Assembly: GCF_003858645.1 (NCBI RefSeq)
Contig: NZ_RQJP01000007.1
Coordinates: forward strand, 310,001 to 374,000
Length of the DNA stretch: 64,000 bases
Direction: 5' to 3'
From: Larkinella knui
GTDB taxonomy: Bacteria > Bacteroidota > Bacteroidia > Cytophagales > Spirosomataceae
This document shows positions 16,960-23,780 of this stretch, piece by piece. Numbering within the stretch: the first letter of the stretch is position 1; the number at the start of each line of letters is the position of its first letter. The notes below the pieces were generated by a model, which was given only the letters and a program-made list of their open reading frames with translations, did no database searches and was not told the DNA's origin. A program made the translations under genes and the position numbers.

Positions 16960-17532
16960 TTATTGCTTTTCTACTTCTGCTAAAAAACCTTTCCGTTTCA
17001 GGAGCGTATCCATGAATTTCAGTTCGTTTTCAGTGGTGAAAATCGAATACGGAAGGTACAGAAACTGAGCGTCTTTCATGCCTTTGGCAACGATTTTGGC
17101 TAACCAGTTCACTTTCATGCCGTTCATAGACTGCTCGTTGGAAACCACCATGACGTAGGCATTTTTGTCTTTGGTGACGCTCCGGATTTGATCCCATTTC
17201 AGGATACCGCCTTCGCGGGCGTTCAGTTTCAGCATAATCTGGCGACTATCAATCTCGTAGACGTATTTTTGAAACAGGGATTTGGTCTGTTCCATTTGCG
17301 TAATGCCCGTAAACTGTACGGCCCAGAACAAAACGTACAGAATGGTCAGCAGTACGATGACGAGGTAAATCCACCAGTTCGGATAAACACCCGTTACATT
17401 CAGAATGGCATTGACGAAAATGAGGCCCAGCGGTACGAAGCCCCAGTACCAGTTGTGTTTTACCCAGCTACGCATCGCCAGACTGATGTAGGTTTTCTGG
17501 TCGAGGGCGTATTTTTTGGTTTTGATAATCAT
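16960..17532 (-). CDS. YcxB-like membrane protein
   Basis: A 190-residue protein with two adjacent membrane helices (WGFVPLGLIFVNAILNV and YLVIVLLTILYVLFWAV, about 30-75) and a C-terminal cytosolic domain. That domain has YEIDSRQIMLKLNAREGGILKW, YVMVVSNEQ and FLYLPYSIFTTENELKFMDT, the usual pattern of the YcxB-like C-terminal domain. The role of this family is unknown. It is convergent with the Dabb gene. Its upstream side carries an inverted repeat (17567-17623) and the divergent phosphoribosyltransferase gene. Confidence 0.7.
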   Translation of the reverse strand: MIIKTKKYALDQKTYISLAMRSWVKHNWYWGFVPLGLIFVNAILNVTGVYPNWWIYLVIVLLTILYVLFWAVQFTGITQMEQTKSLFQKYVYEIDSRQIMLKLNAREGGILKWDQIRSVTKDKNAYVMVVSNEQSMNGMKVNWLAKIVAKGMKDAQFLYLPYSIFTTENELKFMDTLLKRKGFLAEVEKQ

Positions 17533-17566
17533 GAAATAAATAAACTTTTAGACAATAGAGAGTAGA

Positions 17567-17623
17567 CAAAAGAAGAAAGAAAAAGAGATTCGAGGTCTTT
17601 TCTCTCTTGTCTTTCTTCTTTTG
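17567..17623. repeat. Purine/pyrimidine inverted repeat upstream of the YcxB-like gene
   Basis: A perfect 14-base pair of arms, CAAAAGAAGAAAGA (17567-17580) and TCTTTCTTCTTTTG (17610-17623), extended inward by GAGA/TCTC units. It has the same architecture as the other long intergenic palindromes (self-complementary, built of short tandem units) but no GTCAGCC tip. It lies between divergent genes, so it is not simply a terminator. Confidence 0.65.
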
Positions 17624-17662
17624 GCTAACAAAGGTACAAAACTACGAAAAGGCTTCGTTTAT

Positions 17663-17693
17663 TTTGAGCATTCGGCGTTTTCGGGTAATTTTC
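17663..17693 (+). promoter_or_regulatory. Predicted promoter of the phosphoribosyltransferase gene
   Basis: TTTG (17663-17666), 19 bases, then TAATTTTC (17686-17693): one base away from TTTG-N19-TAnnTTTG. Transcription would start about 23 bases before ATG 17723. Confidence 0.55.
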
Positions 17694-17722
17694 ATTTTTA
17701 CAATTGACTTCCCTAATCGGTT

Positions 17723-18232
17723 ATGACTTCCGAGACTACCCAGATTCTGACGCGCGTACAGGTAGAGCAAAAAATACGCCGGATTGCGTTTGAAATTTAC
17801 GAGAACAATTTTGAAGAATCGGAGGTCATTCTGGCTGGCGTTTCGGGCGAAGGCCATGTGCTGGCGCAACGGCTGGCTGATGTGTTGCGGCAGATTTCTC
17901 CACTGAATGTCAAGGTGATGAAAATTACGCTGGATAAAACCACCCTTCAGCAGCCGCCGGTTCAACTGGATGCGGAAGAGACGGTTTTTACCCAAAAATC
18001 GATCATTGTAATCGATGATGTGCTGAATTCGGGCCGGACGCTGGCTTTTGCCCTGCAACCGTTTCTGAACGTACCGGTAACCAAGCTGAAAGTGGCGGTT
18101 ATTGTCGACCGGGACCACAAGCGCTATCCCATTGCCGCCGATTACATTGGCTACAAACTCTCGACCACGCTGACCGAACACGTGCTGGTGGTGCTGAGTG
18201 ACGAAGAACGCATCGGCGTGTATATGCGGTAA
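17723..18232 (+). CDS. PyrR-like phosphoribosyltransferase family protein
   Basis: A 169-residue type I phosphoribosyltransferase. The PRPP loop is clear: SIIVIDDVLNSGRTLAFAL (about 93-112), with the two acidic residues that bind PRPP ribose. GVSGEGHVLAQRLA fits the pyrophosphate loop region, and VIVDRDHKRYPIAADYIGYK is the later flexible segment seen in PyrR. PyrR of Bacillus is both a uracil phosphoribosyltransferase and an RNA-binding attenuator; whether this protein binds RNA cannot be seen from the text. Its only close neighbours are the divergent YcxB-like gene and a hairpin after its stop. Confidence 0.8.
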   Translation: MTSETTQILTRVQVEQKIRRIAFEIYENNFEESEVILAGVSGEGHVLAQRLADVLRQISPLNVKVMKITLDKTTLQQPPVQLDAEETVFTQKSIIVIDDVLNSGRTLAFALQPFLNVPVTKLKVAVIVDRDHKRYPIAADYIGYKLSTTLTEHVLVVLSDEERIGVYMR

Positions 18233-18322
18233 AATCGACAAACGCCGGAACACTCCTGCCTGCTTCCAACCGCCTGGCTCAAGGGTTTACCATTACCAGA
18301 TCGCAAGTCTCGGAAATAGAAA

Positions 18323-18343
18323 AAACCGGCCACTGGCCGGTTT
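18323..18343. terminator. Hairpin terminator between phosphoribosyltransferase and SDR genes
   Basis: AAACCGGCCACTGGCCGGTTT is a near-perfect palindrome with a run of A on the left and TTT on the right. It lies between convergent genes about 90 bases from each, and probably ends both transcripts. Confidence 0.7.
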
Positions 18344-18419
18344 CAATCACACCACTTTCTATTCTTTTCGCATTTCGTCGTGAATACTGCTAAGCGCTTT
18401 GTCGGGCAACCAATGGCGC

Positions 18420-19160
18420 TTAGCAATTCATACCGCCATCAATCGTAAAGACGCCACCGGTCGTAAAACCGCTAGCCGGATTGATCAGGTAAGCCAACAG
18501 GTCGGCAATTTGTTCGGGCTTTCCGTAGGTGGGAATCGCCATTAAACTTCGTTGAAAATCGGCATGGTCGGTGTTTTCCGGATTCATATCCGTGTTGGTT
18601 GACCCGGGTTGAACCAAGTTAACGGTTATTCCTCTGGGGCCCAGGTCTCTGGCCAGGCCTTTTGTTAAACCGATCAGGGCGGATTTACTCATGGAATAGA
18701 GAGTCCCTTGCGGAGCGGCCACCCGATCCGCCATATTGCTGCCAATGGTTATGATCCGGCCATAATTTTCCATTCTTCGTGCGGCATGTAAACAGGCTTC
18801 CACTACGGCCCGAACATTGACCGCCATCGTTTGTTCGTACTCTTCCAGCGTATGTTCTGCAAAGGGTTTGCCGATGTAGATGCCGGCGTTATTGACCAGA
18901 ATATCCAGTTTCCCCCAGGTGTGGTTTACTTCTTCCAGCACAGCTGTGATTTCACCTGGTCTGGAATTATCGGCCTGGAAGCCGAAGGCGTTTGCCCCGC
19001 TTTCGGCTAATTTCCGCACTAAAGCCTCGGCTTTGTCTTTCCCATTGACATACGTAAACGCCACTCGTACCCCTTCCCGGGCCAGTCGTTGGACGATGGC
19101 GGCCCCAATTCCCCGGCTGCCGCCGGTAACCAGGGCGACTCTGTCACTCCGTGTTTCCAT
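18420..19160 (-). CDS. SDR family NAD(P)-dependent oxidoreductase
   Basis: A 246-residue short-chain dehydrogenase. The cofactor loop TGGSRGIGAA (about 13-22) is followed by NNAGIY (about 90), the active-site serine in ITIGSNMA and the YSMSKSA catalytic Tyr-Lys pair (about 157-161), then PGSTNTDMNPE and the usual GGVFTIDGGMNC end. It should be a 3-oxoacyl reductase-like enzyme with unknown substrate. It is divergent from an HxlR regulator 96 bases away, a common arrangement in which the redox-responsive regulator controls the oxidoreductase. Confidence 0.92.
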   Translation of the reverse strand: METRSDRVALVTGGSRGIGAAIVQRLAREGVRVAFTYVNGKDKAEALVRKLAESGANAFGFQADNSRPGEITAVLEEVNHTWGKLDILVNNAGIYIGKPFAEHTLEEYEQTMAVNVRAVVEACLHAARRMENYGRIITIGSNMADRVAAPQGTLYSMSKSALIGLTKGLARDLGPRGITVNLVQPGSTNTDMNPENTDHADFQRSLMAIPTYGKPEQIADLLAYLINPASGFTTGGVFTIDGGMNC

Positions 19161-19186
19161 TTGTTTTGCTTTTCATGTTAGGCCTG

Positions 19187-19236
19187 CAAAACTAAAATCA
19201 AACCCCTTTATTTGTAAATACTGCTAAATTTGTAAA
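19187..19236. promoter_or_regulatory. Divergent SDR/HxlR promoter region with TTTGTAAA repeats
   Basis: On the plus strand TAAATTTG (19225-19232) matches TAnnTTTG upstream of hxlR. On the minus strand TAGTTTTG (19187-19194) matches it for the SDR gene. Two direct copies of TTTGTAAA (19211-19218 and 19229-19236) lie 18 bases apart and overlap the plus-strand box, so they are candidate regulator sites. No good -33 boxes were found at 19-base spacing. Confidence 0.4.
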
Positions 19237-19256
19237 GAACTAACAGAAATGTAAGT

Positions 19257-19637
19257 ATGCGGAAAGAGAGCTCGACCAACCTTGAAAACGAAACCCTGCT
19301 CAATGCGAGCTGTGGCATGGCGTATACGATTGCATTAATTGGTGGCCGGTGGAAACTCCCGGTCCTGGCCCGGCTGGTGAACGGAACTATGCGGTACAGT
19401 CAGATCAAAAAAGACCTACCGACGGTTTCGGAACGGATCCTGATCCTGCAACTGCGGGAACTGGAAAAAGACGGTTTAATCAGTCGGCTGGTTTATCCCG
19501 AAGTGCCCCCGAAAGTTGAATACAGCTTAACACCGCTGGGGGTAAGCCTAGCGCCGATTCTTCAGCAATTATCGGAATGGGGAGAGCAAAACCGCCCGGT
19601 AAACGCAGTAGAGGAGCACAAGAACCCGTTGGGATGA
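19257..19637 (+). CDS. HxlR family winged-helix transcriptional regulator
   Basis: A 126-residue HxlR-type regulator. The core reads CGMAYTIALIGGRWKLPVLA, then NGTMRYSQIKKDLPTVSERI as the recognition helix region, then LRELEKDGLISRLVYPEVPP and VEYSLTPLGVSL for the wing. A cysteine at residue 19, just ahead of the winged helix, sits where redox-sensing relatives carry their reactive cysteine. The divergent SDR gene is the obvious target. A palindromic terminator follows the gene. Confidence 0.92.
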   Translation: MRKESSTNLENETLLNASCGMAYTIALIGGRWKLPVLARLVNGTMRYSQIKKDLPTVSERILILQLRELEKDGLISRLVYPEVPPKVEYSLTPLGVSLAPILQQLSEWGEQNRPVNAVEEHKNPLG

Positions 19638-19750
19638 CCGTGTTTTGGAGGTTTATCTTAGCCAGAAACAGGTTCGAACGCCATTGAAACAGAAATGCCG
19701 GACAGCGTCCGGATTGGGGTTCATCTCGGGTGGTGTCTTTTGTAATCGAC

Positions 19751-19794
19751 ATACCGAAAAGGCCGATTCCAGATGGAATCGGCCTTTTCGGTAT
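19751..19794. terminator. Bidirectional terminator after hxlR-like gene
   Basis: Perfect 20-base arms (19751-19770 and 19775-19794, ATACCGAAAAGGCCGATTCC and its complement) around an AGAT tetraloop, between convergent genes. T/A runs inside the stem favour termination in both directions. Confidence 0.82.
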
Positions 19795-19813
19795 AAGCAA
19801 GTACGAGTCAGAT

Positions 19814-20218
19814 TTAGTTGAAGGCCACCAGTCGGGGAGCCGCGTGGGTCACCGGGGTGGTGGCCAGCGTCAATTCCTGGGTGGTGGTCTCAACGCCATT
19901 GCTGATGGCTACCTGATAAACTCCGTCGGGCAGGGCGCTGACATCCAGCCGCAACCGGGCGGCTTCCTGGCGTTTACCAATCGATTGCACGAAGACCTCT
20001 TTCCCGGCACTGTTGGTCAGTCGAACCTCCACTTTCCCGCCGGTTTGTTTATTGACGGCAATCTGAACCTTGCCTGCATTGGTGGTGTACATGCTGCTTT
20101 GAAAAGCGACTGCGTTCTTGGGCTTTCCGATGGGTTTATTGCTTTCAGCCCAAGAAGTCGAGAAGGTAACAGCCGTTAAGGTAAAGGCAACGAGCAGGGA
20201 TTTGATGAGCGTTTTCAT
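19814..20218 (-). CDS. Small secreted protein, beta-sandwich of T9SS-sorting-domain type
   Basis: A 134-residue protein with a signal peptide (MKTLIKSLLVAFTLTAVTFS, cut near SWA). The mature part alternates beta-strands: KVQIAVNKQTGGKVEVRLTN, GKEVFVQSIGKRQEAARLRL, DVSALPDGVYQVAISNG. The PDGVYQVAI stretch resembles the core of type IX sorting domains, but the usual final lysine-rich strand is missing and the end is LVAFN. I know no named family for it. It may be a free-standing exported beta-sandwich. It is convergent with the hxlR-like gene. Confidence 0.6.
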   Translation of the reverse strand: MKTLIKSLLVAFTLTAVTFSTSWAESNKPIGKPKNAVAFQSSMYTTNAGKVQIAVNKQTGGKVEVRLTNSAGKEVFVQSIGKRQEAARLRLDVSALPDGVYQVAISNGVETTTQELTLATTPVTHAAPRLVAFN

Positions 20219-20357
20219 GGCGTATGAAGTTTAGTTTTTGTGTCCGTTTGAATGAATCAAAGGTCGGCTTCAACGCCCGGAAAGGCTGTCACAAATGAGT
20301 CAACTCCTGTTACTTTTGGGAAAGGGCAGGAGGGAGCCCAGCAACTGGTTTAGCGGT

Positions 20358-21227
20358 TTAGCGTTGGTGGTCATTGAACAGGCGGTTTAGGTCGGCATAC
20401 GGGATCGCTTCGGCAGCAAAGCCAAACGTGCCCTGTTGCCTGATCTCCCCAATAGCTTTAAAAAAGGCCCCATAAGCCGCCCGAACCAAGGATGACCCCA
20501 GACTAACCCGCTTTACGCCCAGATCCTCCAGCATAGTCAGTGAAAAGTCTCCACCGGAAAGGCCCATTACCACATTAACCGGGCGCGGAGCCACCGCCTT
20601 GACAACTGCCTGTATTTCCTGACGGGTTTTCAGACCCGGCGCAAATAGGACGTCAGCGCCGGCATCGGCAAAGGCGACCAGCCGCCTGATGGTATCGTTC
20701 AGATCCGGCCGGCCGTAAAGCAGGTTTTCGGCTCGTGCCGTCACCATAAAAGGCTGCGACTGGTTTCGGGCGGCTTCTACGGCTGCTTTCACCCGTTCCA
20801 CGGCCAGATCAAAGGGGTAGATGGGATGGTCCGGTTTTCCGGTCGCATCTTCGATGGAACCACCGGCCAACCCGGCCCCGGCCGCCAACGCGATGGTTTG
20901 GGCACAGGTGGCGGGCTCATCTCCATAGCCATTTTCCAGATCCGCAGAAACGGGTACCTGAGTAGCCTGCACAATGCTTTGAGCATTTTGCAGGGTTTCC
21001 TGGCGGGTGACGGACGCATGACCGTCGGGTTTGCCGAGCGAGTAGGCCAGGCCGGCACTCGTGGTGGCCAGCGCCTGAAATCCCATGCGTTCCAAAATCA
21101 TTGCTGACCCCGCGTCCCAGGGATTGGGAATTACAAATAGGCCGGATTGCTGATGGAGTGATCGAAAGATTTCAGCCCTGGATTGTTTTGCCTTTTCGGA
21201 TGAGGAGTTCATGAGGGAATTTGTCAA
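20358..21227 (-). CDS. Isocitrate lyase / phosphoenolpyruvate mutase family protein
   Basis: A 289-residue TIM-barrel protein of the PEP mutase/isocitrate lyase superfamily. Landmarks are FVIPNPWDAGSAMILERMGF, ATTSAGLAYSLGKPDG, the metal-binding SADLENGYGD (about 92-101), GGSIEDATG (about 120) and ADVLFAPGLKT. The KKCGH catalytic loop of true isocitrate lyase is absent, so this is one of the short carboxyvinyl-phosphonate or methylisocitrate-lyase-like members whose reaction is often unassigned. A start five codons later (21212) is also possible. The divergent alpha/beta hydrolase gene begins about 335 bases away. Confidence 0.82.
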   Translation of the reverse strand: MTNSLMNSSSEKAKQSRAEIFRSLHQQSGLFVIPNPWDAGSAMILERMGFQALATTSAGLAYSLGKPDGHASVTRQETLQNAQSIVQATQVPVSADLENGYGDEPATCAQTIALAAGAGLAGGSIEDATGKPDHPIYPFDLAVERVKAAVEAARNQSQPFMVTARAENLLYGRPDLNDTIRRLVAFADAGADVLFAPGLKTRQEIQAVVKAVAPRPVNVVMGLSGGDFSLTMLEDLGVKRVSLGSSLVRAAYGAFFKAIGEIRQQGTFGFAAEAIPYADLNRLFNDHQR

Positions 21228-21561
21228 AGTAACGGAGACGCCACTGCAGACCGTTCGGAAAGCAAGCTGGTTTTTAAATAAGATCTACTCACTTCACTTT
21301 TAAAAGGTACGGAATGGTGCCACACAATAAGTTACAACGTTTTCACAACGCCCGTTTAAGGCTGGGAATAAAACCGACTTTGTAACCCGTCTGACCATAG
21401 AACACCTTTTTCGCCGGAATTAGGACAGAATTTGCCGGGAATTGATTCTCGAACGCTTTTGTGATTTGGCAAAAAGGGACCACGATCATTTCGGATGGCG
21501 ATCATCCATCTATTGGGTTATTGCTTATCTTTACACACACCACCTGGTTGAAAGCCGACTC
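21228..21561. other. Intergenic region upstream of the RsbQ-like hydrolase
   Basis: A 334-base gap between divergent genes. An in-frame TTG extension of the hydrolase (from 21442) is rejected because it adds residues unlike the family. No terminator, repeat-family element or consensus promoter was found; TATCTTTA at 21526-21533 is the closest -7-like box before the hydrolase. Confidence 0.4.
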
Positions 21562-22407
21562 ATGGTTCAATCCAATGCCTCCGTGAAGACGTCCGTACTT
21601 GCCCGTAATCATGTGACCGTCCTTGGAAAAGGGACCCAGCCCATGCTGTTCGCCCACGGCTTTGGGTGCAGTCAGCAGATGTGGCGCTTCATTACCCCGG
21701 CCTTCGAGCCGAATTACCGGCTCATTTTATTTGATTACGTCGGATCGGGAGCTTCCCAAACCAGCGCCTATAACGCCGAGCGGTATGCCAATCTCAACGG
21801 CTACGCCCAGGATGTGCTGGACATTTGTTCGGCCCTGGACCTGACCGATGTTATTTTTGTTGGTCATTCCGTCAGTTGTATGATTGGTCTGCTAGCCTCC
21901 TTGAAAGCGCCTGAACGCTTCAGCCGGTTGATTCTAATCGGGCCTTCTCCCTGCTATCTCAATGATGCCACAGGGTACATCGGCGGATTTAATCGCCAGG
22001 ACATTCAGGAACTGCTCGTGACCATGGAGAAGAATTACATCGGCTGGGCCAATTTTATGGCACCCATGGTGATGAATGATCCTTCCCAACCGGCCATGAC
22101 CGAGGAGCTAAACCAGAGCTTTTGCTCCACGGATCCGGTGATTGCCCGCCAGTTTGCCCAGGTTACTTTTTTATCCGACAACCGCCCGGATTTAGCAAAG
22201 TCTACCGTTCCTGCTCTCATCCTCCAGTGTTCCGATGATTTGATTGCCCCCATCGAAGTGGGAACTTACGTGCACCAGCATCTGCCCGATAGCCAGCTTA
22301 AGCTGCTCAAAGCCAGTGGCCATTGCCCTCACCTGAGCGCACCCTTTCAGACGATTCTGGCCATGAACGAATACCTCCAGGAGTCTCTAAATGGAGCCGG
22401 GTTGTGA
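21562..22407 (+). CDS. RsbQ/KAI2/D14-type alpha/beta hydrolase
   Basis: A 281-residue alpha/beta hydrolase closest by motif to RsbQ, the Bacillus energy-stress protein related to the plant strigolactone and karrikin receptors. It has AHGFGCSQQMW (oxyanion loop, about 31-41), FDYVGSG, the nucleophile elbow FVGHSVSCMIG with Ser103, Asp226 in QCSDDLIAP and His254 in ASGHCPHLS, all in RsbQ-like context. Length is right (RsbQ is about 270). ATG 21562 is chosen because it begins just before the conserved core. The stop codon overlaps the start of the PAS kinase (TGATG at 22405-22409), so the two are translationally coupled, as rsbQ is linked to the PAS phosphatase rsbP. The likely role is binding or hydrolysing a small signal for the PAS domain. 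Confidence 0.88.
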   Translation: MVQSNASVKTSVLARNHVTVLGKGTQPMLFAHGFGCSQQMWRFITPAFEPNYRLILFDYVGSGASQTSAYNAERYANLNGYAQDVLDICSALDLTDVIFVGHSVSCMIGLLASLKAPERFSRLILIGPSPCYLNDATGYIGGFNRQDIQELLVTMEKNYIGWANFMAPMVMNDPSQPAMTEELNQSFCSTDPVIARQFAQVTFLSDNRPDLAKSTVPALILQCSDDLIAPIEVGTYVHQHLPDSQLKLLKASGHCPHLSAPFQTILAMNEYLQESLNGAGL

Positions 22408-23621
22408 TGACCGGTTCCACGGAGTCATTCGATGAAATTCCCGGGGGGTATTTCTGTTTTAGCGATGAGGGAATTGTACAGGCTATAAACCGCCCCTTGC
22501 TGGAACAAATCGGCTATGAGCCCGGGGAAGTAGTCGGTCGGCCCCTGGAAGCCCTATTGACCATTGCCAGCCGGATTTTTTTTCAGACCCATCTGTTTCC
22601 CCTGCTCAAGCTGCAGGCCAAAGCCGAGGAAATCTTTTTGACGCTGCGAATGAAAAATGGCGATAGTCTGCCGGTTTTGCTGAACGCAGCCTCAACGCGC
22701 CGGGGTGAGTCGGTTGTTCATCAGTGCCTCTGTCTGCCAATTCGGCAACGGCAAAAGTATGAAGCCGAAATCTTACACGCCAAACACCTGGCCGAGCAGG
22801 CGCTACGGGAAAACAGCGAGTTGATCGAAGCCAAACAAGCCCTGGAACGCCACCAGCAACAGCTGGATGAGCAGCTGGTTGAATTACAGCAAAAGAACCA
22901 GGAATTATTTCAGTTTGGTAAACTCGTTACGCATGATTTGCAGGAGCCCCTGCGAAAAATAGCGTTACTGGCCGATTTATTGCAACAGCAGGAGCCTCAG
23001 GGACTCACGCCGACAGCCGACCGGTATTTGGGGAAGATCATTCAGGCCAGTCATGCAATTCGGGAACTGATCAGGCGATTGCGGGATTACTTGCTGCTCG
23101 ATGTGTCTCCGCATCGGTTTTCCCGCGTGGCGTTAAAAGACGCTATACTGAAAGCCCAGGCGTTGGTTGGCCAGCACCGGCAAGTGTCCGACATCCGGTT
23201 GGTGACCAATGAACTGCCCGTCATTGATGCCGATCTCGGGCAGCTCGTCGAGCTTTTTCGGCAACTTATAGATAATTCGGTTCAGTTTCGGAAGCAGCCC
23301 GTTCAATCACCGGTTGAAATCAGGATTACCGCCCAACTCGTTGAACACAACCGTTTCCGGTCTTTGCCGGGTAAGTATAATTATACCGAATTTGTCCGGA
23401 TTCAGTACGAAGACAATGGACCCGGCTTAGAAACCGGTATAAGTGAGCGCGTTTTCCAGATTCACAACAGGAAAAACCCCGGTAAAGACGGGCTCGGTTT
23501 TGGACTCGCCATCTGCAAAAAAATCGTTGCCAATCATGAAGGGGTGATTTCTGTGGACGCGCCCCGTCCGCCAGGCGCTCGTTTCGTCATTCTGCTACCC
23601 GTGCGGCAATCCCAGCCGTAG
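22407..23621 (+). CDS. PAS-domain sensor histidine kinase, partner of the RsbQ-like hydrolase
   Basis: A 404-residue soluble kinase with no membrane helix. The N-terminal PAS domain (about 8-112) carries IPGGYFCFSDEGIVQAINRP and the unusual IASRIFFQTHLFPLLKLQAK plus DSLPVLLN, the PAS type that accompanies RsbQ-like hydrolases. A coiled coil follows (about 115-170), then a HisKA box with His176 in KLVTHDLQEPLRKI, N box Asn290 in QLIDNS, G1 DNGPG (336-340) and G2 GLGFGL (362-367). The start is ATG 22407, overlapping the hydrolase stop; GTG 22404 is the alternative. No response regulator is adjacent; the orphan receivers at 2630 and 58145 are possible but unproven partners. Confidence 0.9.
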   Translation: MTGSTESFDEIPGGYFCFSDEGIVQAINRPLLEQIGYEPGEVVGRPLEALLTIASRIFFQTHLFPLLKLQAKAEEIFLTLRMKNGDSLPVLLNAASTRRGESVVHQCLCLPIRQRQKYEAEILHAKHLAEQALRENSELIEAKQALERHQQQLDEQLVELQQKNQELFQFGKLVTHDLQEPLRKIALLADLLQQQEPQGLTPTADRYLGKIIQASHAIRELIRRLRDYLLLDVSPHRFSRVALKDAILKAQALVGQHRQVSDIRLVTNELPVIDADLGQLVELFRQLIDNSVQFRKQPVQSPVEIRITAQLVEHNRFRSLPGKYNYTEFVRIQYEDNGPGLETGISERVFQIHNRKNPGKDGLGFGLAICKKIVANHEGVISVDAPRPPGARFVILLPVRQSQP

Positions 23622-23780
23622 GGCGGATTTGTTTATATTTTCCGGCAGTGACGTAGGATTGACGTCAGAAGCACGGGTTTTCTGGTTGGTGCGCCGGCGG
23701 TTTACCTGGTTCTAATTTTCAGGAATCGGCAAGCGCTGACCAACCTCAGGAAAATAGCGGTATGCCCGGTCACCGGCGCG

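Noticed and set aside
21442-21561. N-terminal extension of the RsbQ-like hydrolase from TTG 21442
   Set aside because: RsbQ homologues start close to ATG 21562; the extension would be an unusual non-conserved 40 residues.
23622-23780. Possible inverted repeat (GCGCCGG/CCGGCGC) after the PAS kinase
   Set aside because: Only a 7-base stem with a loop of about 70 bases; too weak to call a terminator or repeat element.
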